64,000 bases of DNA. Source: CAZHJK01 sp964533275 (GTDB taxonomy: Bacteria > Bacillota > Clostridia > Eubacteriales > Garciellaceae). Where the stretch lies: NCBI GenBank assembly GCA_964533275.1, contig CAZHJK010000007.1, forward strand, positions 1 through 64,000, read 5' to 3'. Shown piece by piece: positions 27,949 to 36,680 of the stretch (within the stretch, counting starts at the first letter, position 1; each line of letters starts with the position of its first letter). The position numbers were made by a program, and so were the translations under genes. The notes under the pieces are model-generated. The model saw nothing but the letters and a program-made list of their open reading frames with translations. It did not search any database and had not been told where the DNA came from.

Positions 27949-27986
27949 CTGTTTTTTTGTCAAAAGCTCCTATTTTTTTGTAAAAA
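27949..27986. promoter_or_regulatory. Direct repeats, possible LytTR-binding site
   Basis: CTGTTTTTTTGTCAAAA (27949) and CTATTTTTTTGTAAAAA (27970) are imperfect direct repeats 21 bp apart, the phasing usual for LytTR (AgrA-type) regulators. They lie between the regulator gene and the divergent surface-protein gene. The T-runs make chance similarity possible. Confidence 0.35.
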
Positions 27987-28014
27987 AATGTCATATGCTG
28001 TCAGGAGGGGTATA

Positions 28015-28737
28015 TTGAGAATAGCCATTTGCGATGATATGGAAAAGGACAGAAATTTATTGTCAAAGCTTATTAAAGAAACTTCTCATTCCGTTGATAT
28101 TGAGCTTGATATTTCTCTCTTTTCCTGTGGTGAAGATCTGGAGTATTTCTATAGCGATGGAAATACTCATTTTGATATTATATTTATTGATATTTATATG
28201 ACTGGTATGAATGGCATTAAAACAGCCCATAAAATCCGAAAATATGATAGCCTATGTAAAATTATATTTACTACTGCCTCTACCGAGCATGCCCTTGATG
28301 GTTATAGCGTATTTGCATACAATTACCTTGTAAAGCCACTTTCCATAAAGAATTTTAAACCTGTATTTTTAAAAGCCCTTGATGATTTGGAAGTAAAAGA
28401 ACAAAAAAGCCTGGGTATTAAGACAGGCTCAAGAATTCAATCAATTCTTTTCAGGGATATAAAATATATCGAAAGTCATAGAAAAAAAATATTCGTCTAT
28501 ACTCTACAAAATGACATTATAGACGGTTATTATAAGCTTGATGACATTGAAGCATTAATGGATGATCCGCGTTTTATCCGCACCCATAAAAGCTTTCTAG
28601 TTAATATGGATTATATAAAAAGTGTTGAAAAGTATAAATTTATCCTTAGGGATAATACCCTTGTACCCATAAGACAGAAAGGTTTTCCCAAAATAAAAAA
28701 GAGCTATTTTGAATTTATAATAGAAAAGACTAATTAA
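28015..28737 (+). CDS. LytTR-family response regulator (AgrA-like)
   Basis: Response regulator of 240 residues with an N-terminal receiver (acidic pair in ICDDME, phospho-acceptor D59 in IFIDIYM, Lys in LVKPLS) and a C-terminal LytTR DNA-binding domain (about 135-235; IKYIESHRKKIFVYT, RTHKSFLVNMDYI). The start is TTG 28015 with AGGAGGGG upstream, giving MRIAICDD; a longer frame begins at 27937. The sensor gene follows after 15 bases. Such pairs respond to secreted peptides in Firmicutes, but no AgrB/AgrD genes are present in the window. The divergent LRR surface protein is a plausible target. Confidence 0.88.
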   Translation: MRIAICDDMEKDRNLLSKLIKETSHSVDIELDISLFSCGEDLEYFYSDGNTHFDIIFIDIYMTGMNGIKTAHKIRKYDSLCKIIFTTASTEHALDGYSVFAYNYLVKPLSIKNFKPVFLKALDDLEVKEQKSLGIKTGSRIQSILFRDIKYIESHRKKIFVYTLQNDIIDGYYKLDDIEALMDDPRFIRTHKSFLVNMDYIKSVEKYKFILRDNTLVPIRQKGFPKIKKSYFEFIIEKTN

Positions 28738-28752
28738 ATGAGGGATTAAACA

Positions 28753-30075
28753 TTGCTTCTTACTATACTTGCCACTGAACTAACTTTAATATTTAATACG
28801 CTAATCTGTCATGTTCTTCTTGAACGGCGTAAATCCGTCTCTTATTGCATATATGCATTTATTTGTTTTTCAATGGTAATTTCTCTTTTAATAGCGGTGA
28901 CACTTACTGTATTTGGTAGAACTCCCTTAGCAAAATATATTTATTTTTTATTAAACTTCTGCTATATCTTCTATATTCATATGATTTATAAAGAATCCTT
29001 TCCTAAAAAGCTATTTACCATGTTTAGCGCTTGGATATTGACAAATATTATATTACTTGTATGTCTTTATATAGTAGATACATATTCTTCTATAGGTTCT
29101 GAGTCAATGTATTTACTCATTGTCAGTATCCTACGAATAATTATTCAATTAACCATATTATTATTTTCATATATTTTTCTTAGAAAAAGCTATAAACAGT
29201 CTATTCGATTAATTGATAATAAAACTGCCTACCTTATTTGTCTTTATTCAATTATTATAGTGCTATACTTATTAGAAAACTTTAATTTCGAAACCAATAG
29301 TTATGCTTATAACGGTTTTATGAGCATACTTTTACTTACCTTTTTTGTTTTTTCCGGTTATACATTAGTTGGCATAATCATAGCCTCGGTTAGTAAAACT
29401 CTGACCCTCAGAAATAATTTTAATATCATAGAAAATCAACTTAATCTGCAACGTCATAATTATGATTCATTAAGTAAGGCTATTGAGAAATATTCCATCT
29501 TAAAACATGATATGCGTCACCATGCTATTGCAATTAAAAGTATGCTTCATTCCGGAAACTATGGAGATGCACTTAAATATATTGAACAATTTAATGACAG
29601 CAAGACATTGCAGGATCCACCTATAGTATGCAAGAATTTTACGGTTGATTCCTTCGTCAAGTATTATATGGCAATTGCATCAGATAAAAATATTAAATTC
29701 AATACAAAACTTAATATACCCGAGGATATAAATATCAGCTCAACTGACCTATGTATCATTATGGGTAATGCAATTGAAAATGCCATAAATGCCTGCAACA
29801 AAATGGATAATAATAATAAACACATCCACTTGACATCAAATATCCTAGGGGCAAACCTGGTTATAAAAATAATAAATAGTTTTAACGGCGAAATTAAAAA
29901 AGATGGTGATAGATTTATTTCTACCAGCCATGAAGGTCAAGGTTTAGGTCTATTAAGTATTACAACCCTGGCGGAGAAATATAAGGGTTATGTGGATATA
30001 AAATATACAGATGAAGTATTCGAAATAGCTATTGTGATGAATCTTGAGACTATATCTGAATTGCATGTAAGTTAA
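28753..30075 (+). CDS. GHKL sensor histidine kinase (AgrC-like)
   Basis: Sensor kinase of 440 residues. The first 215 residues form six or seven membrane segments, typical of AgrC-like peptide receptors. The phospho-acceptor is H252 in LKHDMRHHAIAIK, followed by the N-box NAIENAINAC and a glycine box GQGLGL. The start is TTG 28753 with GAGGG upstream. Operon with the LytTR regulator. The ligand is unknown; the lack of a peptide gene nearby means that the signal may come from elsewhere in the genome or may not be an Agr peptide. Confidence 0.85.
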   Translation: MLLTILATELTLIFNTLICHVLLERRKSVSYCIYAFICFSMVISLLIAVTLTVFGRTPLAKYIYFLLNFCYIFYIHMIYKESFPKKLFTMFSAWILTNIILLVCLYIVDTYSSIGSESMYLLIVSILRIIIQLTILLFSYIFLRKSYKQSIRLIDNKTAYLICLYSIIIVLYLLENFNFETNSYAYNGFMSILLLTFFVFSGYTLVGIIIASVSKTLTLRNNFNIIENQLNLQRHNYDSLSKAIEKYSILKHDMRHHAIAIKSMLHSGNYGDALKYIEQFNDSKTLQDPPIVCKNFTVDSFVKYYMAIASDKNIKFNTKLNIPEDINISSTDLCIIMGNAIENAINACNKMDNNNKHIHLTSNILGANLVIKIINSFNGEIKKDGDRFISTSHEGQGLGLLSITTLAEKYKGYVDIKYTDEVFEIAIVMNLETISELHVS

Positions 30076-30096
30076 TTTAAACTTTTATATCGTGGT

Positions 30097-30133
30097 CCTT
30101 CACAATAGCCGCCTTTAAAGGCGGCACTGAAGG
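30097..30133. terminator. Palindromic hairpin between convergent genes
   Basis: A perfect 18-bp palindrome GCCGCCTTTAAAGGCGGC (30108-30125) is flanked by CCTTCA and TGAAGG, which extend the stem. It lies between the convergent kinase and feoB genes and probably ends transcription, although no long T-tract follows. It directly adjoins a REP-like element, so it could be part of that element. Confidence 0.5.
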
Positions 30134-30141
30134 TTACTTTT

Positions 30142-30172
30142 GGAAGCAAGAGAACCGTCCCCGCGCTTCTTT
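30142..30172. repeat. REP-like element, copy 1
   Basis: A 31-bp sequence identical to 48818-48848. It contains GAGAACCGTCCCCGCGCTTC and short terminal inverted arms GAAGC/GCTTC. It ends next to the feoB stop codon. GAACCGTCCCC-type repeats are, from memory, associated with REP or IS200-like elements in Clostridia; no transposase gene is in the window. Confidence 0.6.
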
Positions 30173-32323
30173 CTACAACACTAAAGCTAATAACTTAGCA
30201 CCTTGTGCAATGATAAAGCATACTATAATGCCGGTTATTGTTGGGACAATAAAGGAAACCCAGGTCCATTTCCAGCTTTGGGTTTCTTTTTTTATTGTCC
30301 ATAGAGTGGTGGCACATGGCCAGTGATTTAGTGAAAACATCATCACACAAACTGCGGTTAACCAGGTCCAGCCATTATCTACAAACAATTGCCTCATTTC
30401 GCTTAAACTAGAAAGCTCTAACATAGCTCCTTGGGACATATAGGACATGATCAATATGGGGATGACGATTTCATTGGCAGGAAGCCCTAATATAAATGCC
30501 ATTAGTATAAACCCATCCAAACCTATAAGTCGAGCAAAGGGATCTAATATTTGTGCACTATGGGTTAATAGGCTTGCCTCTCCAATATTAATATTTGCCA
30601 TAGCCCAGATAACTAATCCAGCAGGTGCTGCTACCACTATGGCGCGACCTAATACAAATAGTGTACGATCAAAAATAGAACGAACAATGACTTTACCTAC
30701 TTGGGGCTTTCTATAGGGTGGTAATTCTAAGGTAAAGGAAGAGGGTAAGCCCTTTAGTATTGTTTTTGATAGCATCTTGGAAATGACTAATGTTATTATA
30801 ACTCCGGATACAATGGCAATAAGTATGGATAATGTTGCAGCTATTGAATTAAATACTCCCATACTTCCCGCAATAAACATACTAGCCATAGCAATAAGAA
30901 TAGGAAACCTGCCGTTACATGGAACAAAGTTATTGGTAATAATTGCGATTAATCTTTCCCTAGGAGAATCTATTATTCTACAGGCTATAACTCCGGCAGC
31001 ATTACAACCAAATCCCATACACATGGTTAATGCCTGTTTCCCATGGGCACATGCCTTTTTAAAATAATGGTCAAGATTAAAGGCTATTCTAGGAAGATAA
31101 CCTAAATCCTCCAATAATGTGAATATGGGAAAGAAAATAGCCATAGGCGGGAGCATCACTGATACAACCCAAGCAAGTGTTCTATACATCCCTAAAACTA
31201 ATATACCATGAACCCAATCTGGTGTTCCTAGATTGTTAAATGCTAGGCTTAACTTATCTTCTACCCAAAATAAACCCTCTGCTAACATCTCGGATGGATA
31301 GTTTGCCCCCACTATGGTAATCCAGAAGATAACCCCCAATAGGGCGATCATAATTGGAATACCAAAGGCTCTAGAGGTTAGGATATTATCAATTTTACGA
31401 TCACGATTTTTATAAACACTGTTTTCTATAGTAACTACTTGATTTGAAATATTTTCGGCGGTGTTTACTATATCCGAAACCATTAAATCCCCTAGGCTAT
31501 CTAATGTAATATCTTGTTTACTGAGGTTTTCCCATGTGTCTTCTAGTTTTTCATGTAATAGTTTTTCCTTAGATATTTCTAATCCTAGGTAGCTATACAT
31601 TGCATCTAACATAGTTTTATCCCCATCAATAAGTCTTAGTGCTAACCAATGACTGTTTATCGCATTCCCTACTTTTTCTTGAATATAAGGACTTAATTCT
31701 TGAACAGCTTTTTGCAGTTCTTCATTGTATTCTATTTTTTTAGGTGAGGTCTTGATTTTCCCTAAGGCAACTCCTTCTACGACTTCCTTTAATTCCTCTA
31801 ATCCTTCACCACTTCGGGCAGAGGTTCCAACAACGGGTACCCCTAAAACCTTAGATAATTTTTCTAAATCTATGCTTATTTTTTTCCTTCTAGCTTCATC
31901 CATAAGATTTACACATAGGACAACCTTATCGGTTATCTCCATGATTTGAAGTACTAGGTTTAAATTTCTCTCTAAACAAGTTGCATCAGTTACCACTATT
32001 GTGGCATGAGGATTCCCAAAACAGATAAAATCCCTTGCTACCTGTTCCTCTACAGAATTTGCTAATAATGAATATGTCCCCGGTAAATCAACTAAAATAT
32101 AGTTTTCATCCTTGTATGAGTATCTTCCTTGAGCATTTGTAACCGTCTTGCCAGGCCAGTTTCCAGTATGCTGATTTAGTCCTGTAAGGCTGTTAAACAC
32201 TGTACTTTTCCCGGTATTTGGATTGCCTGCTAAAGCCACCACAATATCCTCAGAGGATTCCATTTCAACTTTAAACATTTCATTTAAGGCGCCTATGCCT
32301 GTGGATTGCTTTGTTAAACCCAT
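30173..32323 (-). CDS. feoB: Ferrous iron transporter FeoB
   Basis: Membrane Fe2+ transporter of 716 residues. The N-terminal G-protein domain has G1 GNPNTGKST (residues 33-41), G3 DLPG and G4 NLMD; a helical GDI-like domain follows to about residue 290, then two Gate repeats with conserved Cys (MCMGFGCNAAG, NNFVPCNGRFP). GGGGGATT precedes the ATG, 17 bases after feoA. With FeoA and the divergent DtxR-family gene it forms a standard iron-uptake locus, expected to be repressed by iron. The stop codon adjoins a REP-like element. Confidence 0.95.
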   Translation of the reverse strand: MGLTKQSTGIGALNEMFKVEMESSEDIVVALAGNPNTGKSTVFNSLTGLNQHTGNWPGKTVTNAQGRYSYKDENYILVDLPGTYSLLANSVEEQVARDFICFGNPHATIVVTDATCLERNLNLVLQIMEITDKVVLCVNLMDEARRKKISIDLEKLSKVLGVPVVGTSARSGEGLEELKEVVEGVALGKIKTSPKKIEYNEELQKAVQELSPYIQEKVGNAINSHWLALRLIDGDKTMLDAMYSYLGLEISKEKLLHEKLEDTWENLSKQDITLDSLGDLMVSDIVNTAENISNQVVTIENSVYKNRDRKIDNILTSRAFGIPIMIALLGVIFWITIVGANYPSEMLAEGLFWVEDKLSLAFNNLGTPDWVHGILVLGMYRTLAWVVSVMLPPMAIFFPIFTLLEDLGYLPRIAFNLDHYFKKACAHGKQALTMCMGFGCNAAGVIACRIIDSPRERLIAIITNNFVPCNGRFPILIAMASMFIAGSMGVFNSIAATLSILIAIVSGVIITLVISKMLSKTILKGLPSSFTLELPPYRKPQVGKVIVRSIFDRTLFVLGRAIVVAAPAGLVIWAMANINIGEASLLTHSAQILDPFARLIGLDGFILMAFILGLPANEIVIPILIMSYMSQGAMLELSSLSEMRQLFVDNGWTWLTAVCVMMFSLNHWPCATTLWTIKKETQSWKWTWVSFIVPTITGIIVCFIIAQGAKLLALVL

Positions 32324-32340
32324 AAGATAATCCCCCTATT

Positions 32341-32583
32341 CTATTGTATTGATTCAACAAAAATCTTTGATGCCTCTTCTGATCGTAGTGCAATGACAGC
32401 CCCTCTTATTTCATATGCGATAGGGTCTCCTGCCGGACTTTCCCTTAAGGCTTCTACAATGGTGTTATTAATTAGTCCTAAATCCAACATCCTTCTTCGA
32501 ATATTTCCTTCAACCATTAGCTTTTTCACTAAGCCAAAGGATCCCACGGGCAATCTATTTAAAGATATTAATTTTTTATTCAT
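32341..32583 (-). CDS. feoA: Ferrous iron transport protein FeoA
   Basis: SH3-like cytoplasmic accessory protein of 80 residues needed with FeoB for Fe2+ uptake. Typical features are LPVGSFGLVKKL, the RRMLDLGL motif and the closing AIALR-like strand (GAVIALRSEEASKIFV). AGGGAGAG precedes the ATG. First gene of feoAB, divergent from the DtxR-family regulator. Confidence 0.9.
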   Translation of the reverse strand: MNKKLISLNRLPVGSFGLVKKLMVEGNIRRRMLDLGLINNTIVEALRESPAGDPIAYEIRGAVIALRSEEASKIFVESIQ

Positions 32584-32654
32584 AGAAAAACTCTCCCTTA
32601 TATTAATTTTTTACTATTTATTTTCATAAGTTAGTCATAGGAAACATTATTTGC

Positions 32655-32676
32655 CATATCTAATAACTAAGATATG
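32655..32676. promoter_or_regulatory. Inverted repeat, possible metal-regulator operator
   Basis: CATATCT and AGATATG are inverted around an eight-base spacer in the feoA/DtxR-family intergenic region. The position fits an operator for the adjacent regulator; the sequence does not match the classical DtxR box. Confidence 0.35.
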
Positions 32677-32725
32677 AATTATTTCTAGAACTTGTTACAA
32701 AAAAAAGATAAGGGGAGTTGTTGTT

Positions 32726-33238
32726 TTGAAAAAAGATAAAGAATTTCACACAGTTAGGGGATATCAAATATTAAATTCAGAAAATAAATTAATAACATCA
32801 AGTATGGAGGATTATCTTGAAATGATATATCGGACTTGCTTAGAGGATGGGTATGCCCGCATTAATCAATTAGCAATGAAGTTAAATGTTCGTCCTTCCT
32901 CTACATCAAAGGTAATTCAAAAATTAAGAGTTTTAGGACTTGTAGATTATGAAAAATATGGGATTATTCGTCTTACGGATAAGGGTAAATCCCTTGGGAA
33001 TTATCTTTTAAAAAGACACAAAATTATCGAAGAGTTTTTAGTAAATCTTGGAATAAAAGAATCCTTACTTAAGGATACAGAAATGATAGAACATGATATA
33101 AGTCTTAATACTTTAAAGTGTTTTTATATCTTTAATGAATTTCTTTCTAAAAATCCCGATGTAGTAAAAATATATAATGCCTTTAAGGAAAGATATAAAA
33201 ATATAGATATCGACCTTTCCTATCCCCAAAATAAATGA
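32726..33238 (+). CDS. DtxR/MntR-family metal-dependent regulator
   Basis: Metal-responsive repressor of 170 residues. An N-terminal winged helix (about 25-90; SMEDYLEMIYR, INQLAMKLNVRPSSTSKVIQKL) is followed by the dimerisation and metal-binding domain (HKIIEEFLVNLGI, EMIEHDIS). There is no C-terminal SH3 domain, so it is closer to MntR/short IdeR forms. The start is TTG 32726 with AAGGGGAG upstream. Divergence from feoAB suggests that it senses Fe2+ and represses that operon; Mn2+ cannot be excluded. Confidence 0.87.
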   Translation: MKKDKEFHTVRGYQILNSENKLITSSMEDYLEMIYRTCLEDGYARINQLAMKLNVRPSSTSKVIQKLRVLGLVDYEKYGIIRLTDKGKSLGNYLLKRHKIIEEFLVNLGIKESLLKDTEMIEHDISLNTLKCFYIFNEFLSKNPDVVKIYNAFKERYKNIDIDLSYPQNK

Positions 33239-33411
33239 AACCTTAAGGCTAACATATATTTTAATCACAAAAGGGATAAATTTATTAAGATTCATTTTTA
33301 AAATTTTTACCAGAATTTACAATATTATATGCTATAATTACTCTAAAACAATTTATAAACAATTTCTATAAGACTATAATTTAGTTAATATTTTAGAAAG
33401 GATATAATTTA

Positions 33412-35316
33412 ATGAAGAGTAAAATAGCTATTATATTAATTATTATTTTATTATTCTCTAACTCTTTAGTCTTTGCAGGATCCATAAAACAAACTCCATC
33501 GGGCATTCCTTTTTATGAATTAGAGGAATTCATAGATGATTATGTACATAAATACACAGGTAAGTCCACTCCTGGAGCATCTGTTGTCCTTGTGGATAAC
33601 GGAGAAATCATTTTCTCAAAGGGTTACGGCTATGCAGATATAGAAAATGAAATATTAGTAGATTCAAAAAATACAGTTTTTGAATATGGATCAATCAGTA
33701 AACTTTTTGTTTATACAACAATAATGCGGCTATCAGAATCTGGTAAAATTGACCTTAATGCAGATATTAGGAAGTATCTTCCGGAAGGATTTTTAAGAAA
33801 ATTAAAATATGACAAACCTATCACCATGCTTAATATTATGAACCACACTACTGGATTCGAAGATTATTTATTCGATATTTTACTTACATCTCCAGATAAA
33901 CTACCCACAATGGAAGAAACCTTGCAAAATTCTCAGCCAGAGCAGGTTTATGAACCGGGAACCATTAGCGCCTATTCCAACTACGCTGTCTCCCTTGCGG
34001 CTTACATAGCTGAACAAATGATAGGGCAGGATTTTCATCAATATCTTATGGATACCATATTTTCCCCATTAGAAATGAACAGCACTTCAGCCCATCCTAC
34101 ACTTGCTGATTATCCAGAATTAATAGATAACAAGGCAAAGGGATATTATAGCCAGGGGAATGGAGATTTTGTACTAGGTTCATGGAGTTTTGCCCCTATG
34201 TACCCAATAGGTGGAGTTAATGGGACCGCTGAGGATTTAGCACGCTTTGCCATAGCACTTATGCCAAATGCAGGAGAAATCAGTCCTTTATTTAATAAAA
34301 AAGAAACTCTAGATGAAATGTTTACACAAAGTCATCCAATGGGTCCTGGTTTTATGGGTTTCTCCCATGGGTTTATAGAATGGGATGGAGAATATAGAGG
34401 ACTAGGACACGGTGGAAATACCATTGCATTTTCCACACAAATTAATATTGTTCCAGAAAAGAAATTTGGAGTAATTGTTTTAACTAATTCAGCAGGAGAA
34501 ATGGATATTTCCTCAGGACTTACCGAAGCACTGATTGGAAAAGGTGATAAAGATGAAATTACTATTGGTGAAAACCCTCTACCTAGTGAAAGTGAAGTTG
34601 AAGGAACTTATATTAGTGCTAGAAGGATGCATAATGGATTTTTAGAGCTTTATGGCTATCTTTCATTGCTGGAAGTAAAAGCATTGGATTCAAATAAGAT
34701 CCAGCTTAGTACGGCAGGGCAGAGTGCAACTCTAATACAAACCCAACCCTATGTCTATGAAAGAATAAAGGCAAATGGTCCAATATTTAAATACCGCTTT
34801 AATAAGGTTTACTTTGAGATGTCAAATGGGAAAGTACAACGATTATCAGGGGACTTTATACCTATACCTCCTGAGCGTTCTAAACCCCTACTTATATTCA
34901 GCTTAATAATTGCCATAGTTGGCTCTTTGTATTTTCTAATTACCCCTTTTGTATGGCTGATAAGAAAAATACTAAATAAAAGAAATACATTGAAAAGGCA
35001 CACTAATTATAATAGCATGGCAAGGAAACATGGATTGTTAGTATTAGCTGGTACTGGACTTTTTCTTAATAATGGACTTTTAATCCTTCGTATGCTTAAT
35101 AATAATTATCGTTCTTTTGCTGAAATTCGGATCCATATTCTTCTTAATTATCCATTAGTAACTATAGCTTCTATATTAAGTATTTTATTGTTTATTAATT
35201 TAAAAAAATCAAAATCTACTAATATTCAAAGGATTTTATACTTATTTACTATTATTTTAACTCTTACTTATACTTTTAATATATACAATTGGCAATTTTT
35301 AAAATTAATTGGATAA
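33412..35316 (+). CDS. Class C beta-lactamase-type serine hydrolase with membrane tail
   Basis: Secreted serine hydrolase of 634 residues. A signal peptide (residues 1-22) is followed by a class C beta-lactamase/penicillin-binding domain (about 35-375) with SxxK at S94-K97 (YGSISK), YSN (AYSNYA) and a late LGHGGNT in the place of the KTG triad. A beta-rich segment (about 390-480) and at least four C-terminal membrane segments follow. Such proteins act as D-aminopeptidases, esterases or peptidoglycan enzymes; true beta-lactamase activity is unlikely to be assumed from sequence. Single gene. Confidence 0.8.
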   Translation: MKSKIAIILIIILLFSNSLVFAGSIKQTPSGIPFYELEEFIDDYVHKYTGKSTPGASVVLVDNGEIIFSKGYGYADIENEILVDSKNTVFEYGSISKLFVYTTIMRLSESGKIDLNADIRKYLPEGFLRKLKYDKPITMLNIMNHTTGFEDYLFDILLTSPDKLPTMEETLQNSQPEQVYEPGTISAYSNYAVSLAAYIAEQMIGQDFHQYLMDTIFSPLEMNSTSAHPTLADYPELIDNKAKGYYSQGNGDFVLGSWSFAPMYPIGGVNGTAEDLARFAIALMPNAGEISPLFNKKETLDEMFTQSHPMGPGFMGFSHGFIEWDGEYRGLGHGGNTIAFSTQINIVPEKKFGVIVLTNSAGEMDISSGLTEALIGKGDKDEITIGENPLPSESEVEGTYISARRMHNGFLELYGYLSLLEVKALDSNKIQLSTAGQSATLIQTQPYVYERIKANGPIFKYRFNKVYFEMSNGKVQRLSGDFIPIPPERSKPLLIFSLIIAIVGSLYFLITPFVWLIRKILNKRNTLKRHTNYNSMARKHGLLVLAGTGLFLNNGLLILRMLNNNYRSFAEIRIHILLNYPLVTIASILSILLFINLKKSKSTNIQRILYLFTIILTLTYTFNIYNWQFLKLIG

Positions 35317-35448
35317 ATATTTTAAGTAAACACGGATTAAAATATAAATTTAGTGATCTTCTTGAAATATAGGGTAAACAACTATATCATTATATAATAG
35401 TAAAAAAACTAAGGGATGACCTTCAATTAAACTAGGGAGCTGAAGCAA

Positions 35449-35913
35449 TTGAAAGAGAATATTTCATTTTCAAGAACTGAGTCATGTATTATTATGGAGC
35501 CAATACATAGTAATATAATGGGTAATGTACATGGTGGAGAGCTTATGAAAATAATGGATAATATTGCAGGTATCACTGCTTATAAGCATGCAAAGGGAAC
35601 AGTTGTTACTGCTAGGGTAGACGAAATAATCTTTTATAGAGCCATTCATATTGGTGATATTGTTACCTGTATTGGACAATTAACCTATGTTGGTAAATCT
35701 TCTATGCAGGTTATGGTTGAAATTTTAGTAAATGATATTAAAAATAATTCTGAACCCAAAAAGGCATTAACTGCATTTTTTACCTATGTACACCTTGTGG
35801 ATGGCAAACCCTCCAAAGTACCAGAATTGATTGTAACAACAAAAGAAGAACAAGAGCTTTATAATCTAGGAGAGAAAAAACATAAGGAAATAAAAGAAAA
35901 AATTAGTCAATGA
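35449..35913 (+). CDS. Acyl-CoA thioesterase (hotdog fold)
   Basis: Single hotdog domain of 154 residues, related to YciA/BFIT acyl-CoA hydrolases. The catalytic region GNVHGGELMKIMDNIAG is typical, with the conserved His-Gly-Gly and Asp, and RVDEIIFYRAIHIGDIV forms the second conserved strand. The start is TTG 35449 with AGGGAG nine bases upstream. Cytoplasmic; probably hydrolyses short or medium acyl-CoAs. Monocistronic, with a strong terminator. Confidence 0.83.
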   Translation: MKENISFSRTESCIIMEPIHSNIMGNVHGGELMKIMDNIAGITAYKHAKGTVVTARVDEIIFYRAIHIGDIVTCIGQLTYVGKSSMQVMVEILVNDIKNNSEPKKALTAFFTYVHLVDGKPSKVPELIVTTKEEQELYNLGEKKHKEIKEKISQ

Positions 35914-35920
35914 AAGAAGT

Positions 35921-35968
35921 AAAACCAGCATCCAACATATTTTAATATGTATAAGGATGCTGGTTTAT
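35921..35968. terminator. Bidirectional terminator
   Basis: AAAACCAGCATCC pairs with GGATGCTGGTTTA-type sequence across a loop, between convergent thioesterase and flavin-reductase genes. Confidence 0.8.
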
Positions 35969-35972
35969 TTAA

Positions 35973-36530
35973 TTAATCCCTAATTGTTTTTAAGGCTTTA
36001 CTCCAGGGAATAAGCTGATCCAATAAAACATCTACTTCTGATTCATGACGAGGATCTGGTTTAAACTTTGTCATATTTTCAAAATCAGTAAATAGAGACA
36101 ACATAACCTGGGCACGAACATCTGCAATCTGTAATTCTGCCATTATAAGTCTTAAACTTTCTACAGCTCTAGCCCCACTAATACTTCCATAACTAACAAA
36201 GCCTGCTGCCTTGTTATTCCATTCCTTATATAAAAAGTCAATTGCATTTTTAAGTGCACCTGATGTCCCATGATTATATTCTGGTGTTACAAAAATATAA
36301 CCATCAAATTGAGCAATTTTTTCTGCCCATGCTTTAGTGTGGTCCTTTGAATATTTGCCCATGGAAGGTAGATAGGGCTCATCCAGTAAAGGCAGATTAA
36401 AATCCACAAGATCTATCAATTCAAATTCTGCATCACTTCGCTTTTTAGAAAGCTCATATACCCATTTTCCTACCGCTTCACCTGCACGATTTGGGCGAGT
36501 GCTTCCAATAATTATTCCTATTTTTACCAT
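35973..36530 (-). CDS. NAD(P)H-dependent FMN reductase
   Basis: Flavodoxin-like NAD(P)H:FMN reductase of 185 residues. The FMN phosphate loop GSTRPNRAGEAVG and the second signature PEYNHGTSGALKNAIDFL are both present. Members reduce FMN, quinones, azo compounds or metals. AGGAGGAAT precedes the ATG. Single gene; the natural substrate cannot be told. Confidence 0.87.
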   Translation of the reverse strand: MVKIGIIIGSTRPNRAGEAVGKWVYELSKKRSDAEFELIDLVDFNLPLLDEPYLPSMGKYSKDHTKAWAEKIAQFDGYIFVTPEYNHGTSGALKNAIDFLYKEWNNKAAGFVSYGSISGARAVESLRLIMAELQIADVRAQVMLSLFTDFENMTKFKPDPRHESEVDVLLDQLIPWSKALKTIRD

Positions 36531-36632
36531 TTATATTCCTCCTATTTTTTTATAGTTATAATTTATGTTTTCCCTAAAATCCATACTATAAACATATTCA
36601 TATCCTAGTTATGTCATCTATATAGATTTTAA

Positions 36633-36668
36633 AAAGCAGACTACTCCTTAAAGAGACAGTCTGCTTTA
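36633..36668 (-). terminator. Terminator of Ca2+-ATPase gene
   Basis: AAAGCAGACT and AGTCTGCTTT form a ten-base stem directly after the ATPase gene; minus-strand T residues follow. Confidence 0.8.
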
Positions 36669-36680
36669 CTATTATACTAT

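Noticed and set aside
33412..35316. Antibiotic-resistance beta-lactamase
   Set aside because: It has the class C fold, but the membrane tail and the HGG in place of KTG fit a wall or peptide hydrolase; resistance cannot be claimed.
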